Of a stretch of DNA of 64,000 nt, positions 24,808-34,390 are shown piece by piece (within the stretch, counting starts at the first letter, position 1; every line of letters begins with the position of its first letter). The DNA is from Halanaerobium saccharolyticum subsp. saccharolyticum DSM 6643 (GTDB lineage: Bacteria > Bacillota > Halanaerobiia > Halanaerobiales > Halanaerobiaceae), in assembly GCF_000350165.1 (NCBI RefSeq), contig NZ_CAUI01000023.1, positions 434,001-498,000 of the forward strand. Direction: 5' to 3'. Made by a program: the position numbers and the translations under genes. The notes below the pieces were generated by a model that was given only the letters and a program-made list of their open reading frames with translations, had not been told where the DNA came from and ran no database searches.

Positions 24808-26811
24808 TTAGCCGACTTTTAATATCTCCTCTTCTAGTTTCGCTAATTCTTCTTCTAGTTCTGTCTTTTTATCTAACAATTTATCTTCTCTTTCTGAACA
24901 GCAATCAAATTTATTATACGAAATATCCAAATAATGATTATTTTCTGCTTCTGACATAAAAAATTTCTTAAAAAAATCAGTTTCTTTTAAAATTATTACA
25001 GAAACAGGGATAAGTATTGTAAGAAGTGTTAGATAGTGAGATGTTTTAATTATTCCAATTTGATCATTTAGATATACTGTTCCAGCAATTAAAATAAATA
25101 CTATCGGTACCAAACAAAAATTCCTTCTGCACTTAGATTTAATAAAACCATCAGCCTTATCTTTTCTATTATAAAAATCATTTAATAAATCATAAACTTC
25201 TTCTGTTCTTTCTTTGATTGATTTTCTTCTTTTTTTCTTCTCCTGCAGCAGTAATTGATCTTTTTCTGCAATTTTTTTATTTTTAACCTCATATTTTTGT
25301 TCTTCTCTTTTCTTTAATTTACCCATTATATTATCAAAGTTAGTGGCAAATTCATAATCAGATATTTTAGCAGAAATGTTTAATTTTTTTACTTCACTCT
25401 GCAATACGGACTTACTAGAAATTGATTGTGCTAAAAATACTAACTCATTATCGTCAATAACTTCTCCCTGATACTTAATCACATTATCCCTTAACTCATT
25501 TATTTGAGAAACCTCTGGTAGCACTTCAGCTAAATTAATTTGTACTAATTCTAATAAGTTAACTCTTGCAAAACTATCAATATTAGAACTTTTGGCTGGA
25601 TTAGCAAGCCATAAGATATTTAATAATAAACTGGCAGTAATTTTAACTTTTAATTCTCCATAATGATTATATATGCTTCTTTTATTTCCCCGCTGATCTT
25701 GTAAAAACCAGGAAGCTGCTTCTTCAAATTTTTCTACTTTTTCTTTTCTCATTTTTTTAGTATACAGTATTGCTACTGCATCATGTTCTGCTCCATCCTG
25801 ATTATGTTTCCTCTGTTTTAAATCTCTATAAAGTTCAGTTTTTTTAGCTTCTATTTTTAAACTTTTTTCGACTTTAACAATCTTTAAAAGAAATTCTTTT
25901 TCGAGTATTGATTTCAAATTTCTTGCCTTTCTCTGTAGATCTGTTTTAGTTATTTCTTTTTCTAAACAATTATTTAAAAAATCGTCCTGAACAAAGCCTT
26001 GTATTTTAATTTCTCCTAGTTCTCTTGCTTTCTTTAATAACAAATTTTTAGTTTCTGCGATTGTTATATCAAGTACTATAAATTCAAAACCAAAATCATT
26101 GGCGATTTCATATAATTGTTTACAGGTTATATTGGATTCTTTAGAATGCAAACCCATTAAACTAACAATAAAATTGGTATCTAAAACCAATTTGACTTTT
26201 TTATCAATTTTTTGTTCAGAAATATCGGTACTGATATAACAAGATATTATTGATCCTAAAAATATTTCCTGAATTATCTTAAATTTATCTTGATTATTTT
26301 TTATTTGATTTATGTATCTGGCAACTGGGATATATTCGCCATTAGCATTTTTACAGTTTTCTCCATTTATAAGCTGGCAGAATAATTTTTTGTTATTTTC
26401 TATAAAATCCAAAATTGCTGGTGCTGACTCAATCCCTTCACTTATTAAAAAATTATTATAATCTTCATCAATGGCCTCAATTTCTTTTTGTTTTTCTTCT
26501 AAAATGCTGTCATATTCAAATACTATTCTCTCTGTAATTTTGATATAACTATCATTGTATAAACAGATTCGGCTATCTTCAATCTGCATTAATTCTATCA
26601 TTCTTTTAAGCATTCTTATTGGGATATCAAGTTTAAATTCTTCTTTAATTGATCTTTTAACCTCATTTAAGTCACCATAGTATTTGTTATTACTTTTCTC
26701 AAATTTTAAAAATGCTTTTTTAATTAAGGGAATAAAAACTCTCATAATGTCTTTATTTTGGTTGTTATGATAGGCCAAAAAACTGTAAGTTAAAGATTTA
26801 TTAAAATTCAT
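24808..26811 (-). CDS. PIN-like domain protein with two C-terminal membrane helices
   Basis: 667 residues from the ATG at 26811 (AAAGG 9 bases upstream; the GTG three codons earlier lies too close to it). No homologous family named with certainty. The middle (~205-355) is a PIN-type nuclease domain: VKLVLDTNFIVSLMG with the first Asp and Asn, a later acidic residue in DITIAETKNLL, and GAEHDAVAILY with the conserved Asp. PIN domains are metal-dependent RNases. The ~200-residue N-terminal part is helical. The C-terminus carries a charged coiled coil, two membrane helices (~569-588 and ~596-614) and a final coiled coil. Membrane-tethered RNase, possibly stress or defence related, is inference. 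It is a single gene with its own terminator. Confidence 0.6.
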   Translation of the reverse strand: MNFNKSLTYSFLAYHNNQNKDIMRVFIPLIKKAFLKFEKSNNKYYGDLNEVKRSIKEEFKLDIPIRMLKRMIELMQIEDSRICLYNDSYIKITERIVFEYDSILEEKQKEIEAIDEDYNNFLISEGIESAPAILDFIENNKKLFCQLINGENCKNANGEYIPVARYINQIKNNQDKFKIIQEIFLGSIISCYISTDISEQKIDKKVKLVLDTNFIVSLMGLHSKESNITCKQLYEIANDFGFEFIVLDITIAETKNLLLKKARELGEIKIQGFVQDDFLNNCLEKEITKTDLQRKARNLKSILEKEFLLKIVKVEKSLKIEAKKTELYRDLKQRKHNQDGAEHDAVAILYTKKMRKEKVEKFEEAASWFLQDQRGNKRSIYNHYGELKVKITASLLLNILWLANPAKSSNIDSFARVNLLELVQINLAEVLPEVSQINELRDNVIKYQGEVIDDNELVFLAQSISSKSVLQSEVKKLNISAKISDYEFATNFDNIMGKLKKREEQKYEVKNKKIAEKDQLLLQEKKKRRKSIKERTEEVYDLLNDFYNRKDKADGFIKSKCRRNFCLVPIVFILIAGTVYLNDQIGIIKTSHYLTLLTILIPVSVIILKETDFFKKFFMSEAENNHYLDISYNKFDCCSEREDKLLDKKTELEEELAKLEEEILKVG

Positions 26812-26963
26812 CTGCCACACCCTTTATACTAATTTTTTATTGATTATAGATTATAATTCTTTATTAGTATAATTTTCCCTGCAATTTATTGAGATTTTAT
26901 TACATTTATTTCTTTTTTATTTATTTATTAATTAGATTTGAAGTCTATTAGATTTTATAAACA

Positions 26964-27007
26964 AAAATCCTCTTTCTGAACGAAGATCAATTTAGTTCAA
27001 AAAGAGG
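26964..27007 (-). terminator. Terminator of the sugar transferase gene
   Basis: Minus-strand stem CCTCTTTTTGAAC / GTTCAGAAAGAGG followed by ATTTTTGTTT, 48 bases after the sugar-transferase stop. The rest of 26812-27054 holds only the PIN-gene leader. Confidence 0.8.
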
Positions 27008-27054
27008 AAGAGTGTTTTGTAATTATTTTATTATAAATAAATGTTAAAATTATC

Positions 27055-27630
27055 TTAGTCACCGTTCTCGATTAAGCCTTCCTGTTTAATTACCTGTAGA
27101 AAGGTTATCAACACTATTTTAAAGTCCAAAATTAGCGAATGATTTTGCTTATAGTAGAGATCATACTCAAATTTCTGCTCATCATCTATATCATCTCGAC
27201 CATTAATTTGAGCCCAGCCAGTAATTCCTGGTTTGAATTTATCTACTCCGTGTTCTTTACGATTAGCTACCAGCTCTGACTGAGAAAAAAGTGGAGGTCT
27301 CGGTCCAACAAAGCTCATATCACCTTTTATAATATTAAAAAGCTGTGGTAGTTCATCTAAACTGGTTACCCTGAGAAACTTCCCCATCTTAGTTATATAC
27401 TTATCTCTATCATTAAATTCATTTGTAGGCACATCTGGGGTATCAATACGCATTGTTCTAAATTTGTAAATAGTAAAAGACTTGCTGTGCTGCCCGACCC
27501 TTTTTTGAGCAAATATGGGGCTTCCTTTGGACTCCACCCTTATCAATAGAGCAATTATAAATAAAAATGGTGCTAATAAAACTGTTAAAATTAATGAAAA
27601 TATGATATCAAGTAATCTTTTAAAAAACAA
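27055..27630 (-). CDS. Initiating sugar-phosphate transferase (PglC/WbaP-like, undecaprenyl-phosphate)
   Basis: 191 residues, the size of minimal monotopic transferases such as PglC. One N-terminal re-entrant membrane helix (LLDIIFSLILTVLLAPFLFII), the basic KRVGQ motif, KFRTMR, the SLDELPQLFNIIKGDMSFVGPRP core with the catalytic Asp-Glu pair, and the KPGITGWAQ signature. It transfers a sugar 1-phosphate (often a 2,4-diNAc-bacillosamine or QuiNAc type) from its UDP form to the lipid carrier. TTG start, 7 bases after AGGAGG. It belongs functionally with the 4,6-dehydratase at 10.4 kb and the SDR at 35.7 kb but is now isolated from both. Confidence 0.95.
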   Translation of the reverse strand: MFFKRLLDIIFSLILTVLLAPFLFIIALLIRVESKGSPIFAQKRVGQHSKSFTIYKFRTMRIDTPDVPTNEFNDRDKYITKMGKFLRVTSLDELPQLFNIIKGDMSFVGPRPPLFSQSELVANRKEHGVDKFKPGITGWAQINGRDDIDDEQKFEYDLYYKQNHSLILDFKIVLITFLQVIKQEGLIENGD

Positions 27631-27760
27631 TGAAAGTCCTCCTGCCGTAATAGATAGTTATTATCTTAAACATTAGAAACATTAATCAGTTTAATTATAC
27701 TCTAAAATCCAAGTGCTTTCAAACACTCGACAAAATATGAGTTTTTACTTTATAATAAAT

Positions 27761-27840
27761 ATTTGTTGTATGATAAAATTATCTAGAATTGCAAAGTAGT
27801 ATTCCCTAAAGTTGCAAACTGAAATTCCCTATAATTACAG
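27761..27840. repeat. Intergenic repeat copy A (mobile-element-end-like)
   Basis: Contains ATTTGTTGTAT, then two direct sub-repeats of the type A[AG]TTGCAAA[GC]T...TTCCC spaced ~24 bases. The same arrangement occurs at 30871-31000 and 34945-35063. No transposase is adjacent. Arrays of short direct repeats are a feature of IS21-type ends, which is only a suggestion. Confidence 0.6.
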
Positions 27841-27884
27841 TCTGAAATCCTTGATCTCAACAAAGTGTGAACTATGTTGAAGAT

Positions 27885-27918
27885 TAAAAAATACCCCTGG
27901 GACTTAAAAAAGCCCCAG
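27885..27918 (-). terminator. Terminator of the DUF6765-like gene
   Basis: CTGGGGC / GTCCCAG stem on the minus strand (27918-27912 and 27903-27897) followed by a T-rich tail; 38 bases after the gene's stop codon. Nothing else is seen in the 27631-27956 spacer besides the repeat. Confidence 0.65.
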
Positions 27919-27956
27919 AAGCTTCCATTAATTAAAAAATTAAGATTATTGACTAA

Positions 27957-28967
27957 TTACCACTTTTCTGTACTTACTATCTCAAGATTTGAGCTTAATA
28001 TTCCTTCCATTTTATTCTGATGAAATTTTACAGCCTCTTGAAACTTAAACCAATGGGTATCGTTGTAATTTTCAGGATCATCCCAGGTATAATCACCAAA
28101 AAATATGTGTTTTAAATTAATAGTTAATTTAACATCAATATCATACTTTTCTGGATAGTCTTCTTTAATTGCCTCATTAAACCAGTAATATTCATCATAA
28201 TCTTCAATTTCCTGGCCACCATATTCATCTTTTAAAGCAAGTTCTTTATATAGACCTATTCTTTCTTCCTTAACAGATCCTTCCTCAATTATCTCATCTA
28301 TATCAGCTATCAGTTCTTGCTTTTCTGACGGCAGTTTAGATAATTTGTCATTATCATTCTTATATTTAAATAGCTTTTCAAATAGTCGACCTATTGCTAC
28401 TAGAAAACGCTCTTTATTATTTACAGTTGCATTTTTTAAACGAGAATCATCCCAGACTCTGTCAGGAATATCAGGATCATGACCTGCATCAGCATGGCCT
28501 ATATTAGGTAAAATATGGTCCAATCCATTATAATCATTTTCCATCCCAACAAAATTTTGATGGGACCAGGTATCTAAATATGCATGACAGGCAATACCTA
28601 TTTCATATAAATTATTACCTGCCAGAGCCTTATCTATCATTTTATTAGCATTTAAATTATCGGGAATAGTGTTTAAAGGTGGCATTTCATCTTTGTTAAT
28701 TTTCTCAGAATAATTACTATCTTCTCCTGGAATAAAGTGAAAGAAAGGATAAATACGCAGCAAATCTTTTTGTGGCTTTGTAATATCTAAGGTCTGGCTT
28801 ATATAATTTTCATAATATAGTTCCTTTGAATCTTTGTTGATTTCAAAAAGTATGTCATTGTTATCAACATATTGAGAAGAATAAGCTAAAACATTTGCAT
28901 CTTTAGGCTTAAAGCCTGCTCTTGTAGCCGTTAAGTAAGTAACATAATAATGAAACTCTATGTCCAT
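27957..28967 (-). CDS. DUF6765-like protein, phospholipase-C/nuclease-type fold suspected
   Basis: 336 residues from the ATG at 28967, with GGGAG about 9 bases upstream (an ATG six codons earlier has no ribosome site). It opens MDIEFHYYVTYLTATRAGF and has YSSQYVDNND, then the zinc-type ACHAYLDTWSHQNF motif (His-x3-Asp-x3-His) and GHADAGHDPD. This set of His/Asp residues resembles the metal site of zinc phospholipase C and S1/P1-like enzymes and is what DUF6765 proteins show. No signal peptide, so it is cytoplasmic. Substrate unknown. Own promoter and terminator, so an independent unit between the sugar transferase and the broken SMC gene. Confidence 0.75.
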   Translation of the reverse strand: MDIEFHYYVTYLTATRAGFKPKDANVLAYSSQYVDNNDILFEINKDSKELYYENYISQTLDITKPQKDLLRIYPFFHFIPGEDSNYSEKINKDEMPPLNTIPDNLNANKMIDKALAGNNLYEIGIACHAYLDTWSHQNFVGMENDYNGLDHILPNIGHADAGHDPDIPDRVWDDSRLKNATVNNKERFLVAIGRLFEKLFKYKNDNDKLSKLPSEKQELIADIDEIIEEGSVKEERIGLYKELALKDEYGGQEIEDYDEYYWFNEAIKEDYPEKYDIDVKLTINLKHIFFGDYTWDDPENYNDTHWFKFQEAVKFHQNKMEGILSSNLEIVSTEKW

Positions 28968-29094
28968 AATTAAACACTCCCTCATTATATTATTAAGGCT
29001 AATTGTAAAATGAACATTTGGATTAACCCATTCCTGAGAACAAAGTTACTGATTGAAATAGCCTAATTTTTAGATAATTTTCAAATCTAATTAA

Positions 29095-29123
29095 ATTATA
29101 ATACAAGTGTTTGTTAAATGCAA
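29095..29123 (-). promoter_or_regulatory. Promoter of the DUF6765-like gene
   Basis: Minus-strand TTGCAT, 17-base spacer, TATAAT. It overlaps the gap just after the SMC-like remnant and is ~130 bases before the start codon, giving an unusually long leader. Confidence 0.65.
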
Positions 29124-29145
29124 ATTTTTACATTCATAGAAATAA

Positions 29146-30870
29146 TCAATCCATCCCCCAGCTCCTCACCCCGGGCACATCCTCATCATAAGTCTCAAAA
29201 TAATAGCCCACAGCAGAAGGAAAACGAAACTTCTTTAAAAGCAGCCGGTAAAACTTATCATCATGAGTCGAAAGCACCAGCTGCTTATTTAAGTCTCCAC
29301 CCTCCATTGAACAGCTCCGCAGCACATCAATAAAAGAAATAATATTTAAGTCATCCATACTCTGCATTGGATCATCAAGCAGAATAGTATTTAATTTTGT
29401 GCACTGCTGTCTTAAAGCCATAGAAAGAAAAATACTGATTGCAACTATATTAACCTGAGCCTTACTGAAAGTAAAAGCTGGATTGACAATTGTTTTTCCA
29501 CTTTTGTTTTTACATTCAATCAAAAGAGAATTACTTCCCTGACGGCTGACAGTAGTCTTTAGATTGATCTGCCTGAAAAAAAGATGAGGATAAATGCGCT
29601 TAAAAATCTTATTTATAAACTCCTCCTGCTCCTTAAGAATCTGATCATTTAGATCTGCAACTACATCCCGCACAGCCAGTTTAAGCTTTTCCGCTCTCTC
29701 CAGTCCTCTTTTGATTTTTTCACTTTCAACTGCAGCTTTTTTAAATTCATTCTCTACCTCTTTTAACTGTTTTCTCACTTTGTTTTGCTGCAGCAACTCC
29801 TGCTGTTTCTCCAGTTCTGATTCCAGATTCCTGACCCTTGACTGAGCCCGTTTACAATCTGCCAGCATATTTTTACTTTCTTTTTCCCGCTGCAGAATTT
29901 CCTGATAACAGGAATCAGCCTTCAGATTATATTTTTAAACTCGGCTGCCAGGCTATCTTTCCTTTCCAGGAGCTCAGATATCTCTTTTTCTAACTCCTCA
30001 GTATTTTTGATCTCCAGAAATGAATTATTGATCATTAAATTTTTCAGCCTGTTAATTCTTCTAGCTAAATTATCTTTTAATTCCCGTTCCTCGATCTGAT
30101 AGTGGTCAATAATTCTAACTGCACTCTGATTTAAGTAATCCAACTCATTTAACTTACTCTGCAACACTTTAATCTCATTTTCTATTTTCAAAATTCTGTC
30201 CTTAGTCACTGACATTTTTATAGTAAAGCTTTCTTTTTCAGCCTCCAGTTCAGAAATCATTTTATCTACTGCCTCAGCAAATTGACCACTCAACTCCTGC
30301 AGCTCGGCTTTTATTGTGTCTTCTTTTTGATTCTCCAATAAGAGTTTCTTTTTAAATTCTTTTACCTTTTTACTGCCCTGAGTTAACTTCCTTTCTATTT
30401 TTCCCAGCAGAGCCTTTCGCTCATGAGAATCACCACAGACAGGACAGTCTACTTCTCTCAGATAAGGATCACCAGTTTCTTTGAGGTAGGAAAGTGATTT
30501 TTCTAAAATATCAAAGATATCATCATTAAAATTATTTATTTGATAGTGCCTATCCCGCAGACTATCCCTATTTCTTTTTTTATCTGCCAGCCTGTCTTCG
30601 AGAGCAAAAGCCTCATTTTGAAAATAGTTCTGCCTGAGTTTAAATTCCATAAAACTCTTAGTTTTCAAACTCATTGTTACAATTGCTGATTTAATATTTA
30701 AGATTTTATCAGAAAGATCTCTCTTTTCTTCACTTTGAGTTTTAATAAAATCCAGCCAGAAATTAAGTTCTTCCTCTTTTTGAATCAACTCTTCTCTTTT
30801 ATTTTTTATTTCTTCAATTGTTTCTTCTTTAGTTTTAATTTGACCTCTATACTGACTTTTATAAACTCTG
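29146..30870 (-). pseudogene. Broken SMC/Rad50-like ATPase (N-terminus lost, one frameshift)
   Basis: Two frames on the minus strand form one protein. The upstream part has long coiled coil flanking a Rad50-type zinc hook (DCPVCGDSHE). The downstream part has coiled coil, then the ABC-ATPase C-lobe: KAQVNIVAISIFLSMALRQQ, Walker B ILLDDPMQSMDD and the switch LSTHDDKFYRLL. Frames are joined by restoring one A in the A5 run at 29932-29936, after which EFKKYNLKADSCYQ reads through. The Walker A lobe is missing: the frame is open only back to ~30870, exactly where the intergenic repeat begins, and no start codon is there. It is related to ATPases in DNA repair or defence. Non-functional as it stands. 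Confidence 0.85.
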
Positions 30871-31000
30871 TACTTTAAATTATTTGTTGTATACTAAAAT
30901 TACTGGGAATTGTAAAGTAGTGTTCCCGAAAGTTGCAAACTAAAATTCCCTATTATTGCAGCAAACACAATTAGAAAATTTAGTAAACCCGTAAAATCTT
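30871..31000. repeat. Intergenic repeat copy B, truncating the SMC-like gene
   Basis: Shares ACTTTAAATTATTTGTTGTA, the paired TTGCAAA/TTCCC sub-repeats and, with copy C, a further ~45 bases ending GTAAAATCTT. It abuts the truncated 5' end of the SMC-like gene, so it (or the element it came from) probably removed the missing part. Confidence 0.65.
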
Positions 31001-31112
31001 AATTGACCAAAAATATAAAATATTATTTGATATTTATAAAAATTCTCTGCCAAGATTTCCCGACAGCCCCGGTACTAAGGTTTATGAAATCATTCGACTT
31101 TCCTAGACTAAT

Positions 31113-31152
31113 AAAAAAACTCCCACCAGAATTTTAAAAATCCAGTGAGAGT
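31113..31152 (-). terminator. Terminator of the metallophosphoesterase/NTPase gene
   Basis: Minus-strand ACTCTCACTGGA / TTCTGGTGGGAGT stem followed by TTTTTTT, 70 bases after the stop. A closely related stem lies at 35225-35259, so the two are copies. Confidence 0.8.
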
Positions 31153-31221
31153 AACAACCTAAACTAATATTCAATTCTACAAATCACTTTATATTTCAAA
31201 AAGCAGGCGATAGTTGTTCAT

Positions 31222-34200
31222 TTACAATAACTTTTTTTGGGTAGATTTATTAGCTATGAAATGTGATGTTTTAATTGGTATATTTAACAAGTCGAATATT
31301 TTTTGTTTCTGTTTATAGTCTAAATCATCAAACATGTAAAAGTAATTAATAATAAACCTCTTAAGTAAGGATTTAGGTAATAAATTATTCTCCACTTCAT
31401 TATATAATTTTTTTACATCTTCAAATGGAAATCCCTGATAATAGTCTAACTTTATTGAAACATTTATAAGTTCAACTGAAATATAATCAAACTCCTCAGC
31501 AACTTCTGCAAAAGTTTCATTTAATTTTTGATTTCCAACCGAATTACTTACTTTTTTTATAACAAAATAAGAAATAAACTCAGCAAAGTGAAACAAGAAA
31601 TTACCAATCATTTTTCTGATTTCATCTTTTTCTTTAAGATTATTTTTTTCTGCTTTTTTATTAATTGATTTCACAAAATAATCTTTGCTGGTTGCTAGTT
31701 GCTCAAAAAGAAAATTTAAGGTCCTTAATGATAAATCAAAAACTTCTTTAACTAAATCATACTTTTGCTTCCCCTTCATCGAACCATAATAATTTTTAAG
31801 AATCTGACCTAGAATCTCTATATTTTTAAAAGCAAGATTTAATTCAAATAATTCATTTGACTCTTCATCTTTTTCTTTTACTTTTTTATTATTAAATTCA
31901 GCCTTATCTTTTTTTCTTGCCTCATCTTCTCTGTGTTCAATTACATCAACTTCTTTATAAATCATTTCTGGTAATTTCCCAAGAAGCCCATTTATAGATT
32001 CAATATCAGTATTAAATTCTAATAGTTGATATTCTTTAAATAGTTCTTTTGCATTATTTAATAGCTCATTAATAATAAATGGATCTTTAGAATGATGGGT
32101 CAAAAACATAATAATATTAGCATTTTCTTCTAAATTTATATCAGAACATAATTCTTGTGTTAAGGTTTTAATGTCTTTATTGGATATGTTATTCGATAAA
32201 TAATTACCAATAAAGAAATAGTAAACATATTTATATTTTATTTTAAAACTGTTATTGAATTCCTCAATTAATGATGATTTTATTAAATTATTTTTTATTT
32301 CATTAAAAGACATGCTTATACTATATTCATCACAGAAGTAATTATGAAATTCATTTTTGAATTTTTCTTTTGTTAAAATTTTTATTTCGTTCTTAAACAT
32401 AAAGTAAGATAACTCAGATAAATAATTATAATAAAAATCTAAGTCTTCAGGTTGAATATTAATTTGACCTAAAGAGTTAGTTATCAAAAAAGAATAATAA
32501 TGGCCATATGTACTTTCTTTTAATCGATGAGGGTTGCCTGCCTGTTCAGTTTGTAGTATAGTTAAAAGATAAATTGGATAAGACGGGATGTAATTACTAC
32601 CAATAATTCTATTGAATAGTTTACTGGATTTATCTAATTTTCTGATTAAATTATCTTTCTCCAAAAATCTTTCTTGACCGATTTTATGCCACTTTTTAAT
32701 TAAATTTTCTCTTTTTAAATGACCAAATTCTTTTATGTTATATCTGGTAAAGTGTTCCATTTCTAATCCATCATCTTCTAAAATTTCTTCAATTTTAAAT
32801 AATGAATTTGTAGTAATTATAATATTAGAAAAACACTTAGCTAGCATATTAAAAAACTTCTTCTTAAATTCTGGTGCTAATTTATTATCATGAAAATCAT
32901 CAATTATAATAACCTTTTTATTATTTTTTAATTGACTAAACTTCTCTAATTCTTTCGAATTATACTGTTCTTTAAATCTTTTTAGAAGTAATTTTTGAAA
33001 ATCCTCATATTTTTCTGATTTTATGTTTGAAGCATCAAAATAAATTGGAGTAAAACCAAAATTAAAATATTTTTTAAAGATCATTTTACATAAAGTAGTT
33101 TTACCAGAAGATTCTTCTCCAATTAAAAATAATTTTCGAGCACCTTCTTTATTTTCAATCAATAATTTGCCATCAAATATACTCTCTTCATAATTAGATT
33201 CTTCATCGTTTTTATCTAACTCTAAATCTGGCCAAACGAAAATATCTTCAAGTATCAAATTATTTTTATTAGAATGAACAAAAGTTGCCCCTGGATCATT
33301 TAGCCAATCATCTTTAAACTTATCGTTTATTTTAAAATGACCTTTTCTATTTTTTTTATATTTCTTAAAAGAATTCCACTCACTGTTAGAACCTTTTCTG
33401 GTATATATATCATCATCAAATACAATTTTTTGAGTCTTATACTTTTCTTCATCTAAATCAAAAGTTATTAAATTAAAACCACTATTATCATCATTATCAT
33501 GAGATTGCAAAACATTTCCATGAATATAACCTGTAGATTTACCAGAAAGATCATTTCTTTCAATCTGTTCAGGTGTATGCTCATGTCCTGTTAAAATTAT
33601 ATCTGAATTTTTTTCAAGATGTTTTTTAAAACTAAATCCATTATTATTTAACTGCCAATTTAATGGGTGATGAAGAAAACTTATTACTAAATCAGCTTTT
33701 TTATCAAATAATTCTTCACCAAAATAATCATAAGGAAAATACAAATTCCCATACTGTTCATTCTTTCTTGAAAACCAGGAAGTATTATACTGGTAAAATA
33801 ATATATTATAATCATCATACTTAACTTCAGAAATTTGAAGAAGTTTATGATTATGGATAATTTTTTCTTTGTTAGAAATAGAATTGTAAAAATCAAACCA
33901 ATCTTCTTGAACTTGGCAACAATTGTCAATAAGTCCTTCATCAATTTTGTTATCTTTCTTACTATTACCACTAATTGAATCTAATATTATATCTCTTATT
34001 TTACCATCAGAATTATCATAATCACAGTCATGATTCCCAGGTATTACAATTATTTTTATTGAATTCCCAGTATATTCTTCTAAATCATTTTTGATATCCA
34101 TAATAAAATCATAAGCAATAAGGTACTGATCTAATTTTCCAGAAAAAGAAATATCACCAGTTATAACTAAAAATATATCATCATATTCCAGGCAAACATT

Positions 34201-34296
34201 TTGAACTGCGGATATTATTTTATCAGACTTTTTAATTATAAAATCATTTTCTTTTTTTAAATGAATATCGCTCAAATGAATCATTAATATTTTCAA
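31222..34296 (-). CDS. Metallophosphoesterase fused to a STAND-like P-loop NTPase
   Basis: 1024 residues, TTG start after AGGTGGG. Residues 1-300 are a calcineurin-type phosphoesterase with complete metal ligands: SDIH (Asp10, His12), GD at 47-48, GNHD at 87-90, His209/210 and GHEH (His238, His240). Residues ~380-600 are a P-loop NTPase: LIGEESSGKTT (Walker A, 391-401), KVIIIDDFHD (Walker B, ~461-470) and NIIITTNS, resembling STAND/NACHT proteins. The C-terminal ~400 residues are helical with a charged linker near 785-810 and could be a sensor. An effector-NTPase-sensor order is typical of anti-phage STAND proteins; the phosphoesterase would be the effector (nucleotide or nucleic-acid hydrolysis). 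Function is inferred, not known. Own promoter. Confidence 0.8.
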   Translation of the reverse strand: MKILMIHLSDIHLKKENDFIIKKSDKIISAVQNVCLEYDDIFLVITGDISFSGKLDQYLIAYDFIMDIKNDLEEYTGNSIKIIVIPGNHDCDYDNSDGKIRDIILDSISGNSKKDNKIDEGLIDNCCQVQEDWFDFYNSISNKEKIIHNHKLLQISEVKYDDYNILFYQYNTSWFSRKNEQYGNLYFPYDYFGEELFDKKADLVISFLHHPLNWQLNNNGFSFKKHLEKNSDIILTGHEHTPEQIERNDLSGKSTGYIHGNVLQSHDNDDNSGFNLITFDLDEEKYKTQKIVFDDDIYTRKGSNSEWNSFKKYKKNRKGHFKINDKFKDDWLNDPGATFVHSNKNNLILEDIFVWPDLELDKNDEESNYEESIFDGKLLIENKEGARKLFLIGEESSGKTTLCKMIFKKYFNFGFTPIYFDASNIKSEKYEDFQKLLLKRFKEQYNSKELEKFSQLKNNKKVIIIDDFHDNKLAPEFKKKFFNMLAKCFSNIIITTNSLFKIEEILEDDGLEMEHFTRYNIKEFGHLKRENLIKKWHKIGQERFLEKDNLIRKLDKSSKLFNRIIGSNYIPSYPIYLLTILQTEQAGNPHRLKESTYGHYYSFLITNSLGQINIQPEDLDFYYNYLSELSYFMFKNEIKILTKEKFKNEFHNYFCDEYSISMSFNEIKNNLIKSSLIEEFNNSFKIKYKYVYYFFIGNYLSNNISNKDIKTLTQELCSDINLEENANIIMFLTHHSKDPFIINELLNNAKELFKEYQLLEFNTDIESINGLLGKLPEMIYKEVDVIEHREDEARKKDKAEFNNKKVKEKDEESNELFELNLAFKNIEILGQILKNYYGSMKGKQKYDLVKEVFDLSLRTLNFLFEQLATSKDYFVKSINKKAEKNNLKEKDEIRKMIGNFLFHFAEFISYFVIKKVSNSVGNQKLNETFAEVAEEFDYISVELINVSIKLDYYQGFPFEDVKKLYNEVENNLLPKSLLKRFIINYFYMFDDLDYKQKQKIFDLLNIPIKTSHFIANKSTQKKLL

Positions 34297-34343
34297 ATTA
34301 GACCCACCTTCTAATTTTTTCTAATTAAGTAATTTATACCATA

Positions 34344-34372
34344 ATTATAATACAAATGTTCGAAAAAATCAA
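34344..34372 (-). promoter_or_regulatory. Promoter of the metallophosphoesterase/NTPase gene
   Basis: Minus-strand TTGATT, 17-base spacer, TATAAT, about 48 bases before the TTG start, in the 94-base gap after the small membrane-protein gene. Confidence 0.65.
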
Positions 34373-34390
34373 GAATTTTCACTTGAGAAA

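Noticed and set aside
33687-33971. Second minus-strand frame inside the phosphoesterase/NTPase gene
   Set aside because: It overlaps, in another frame, a domain with complete metal-binding motifs, and has no ribosome site.
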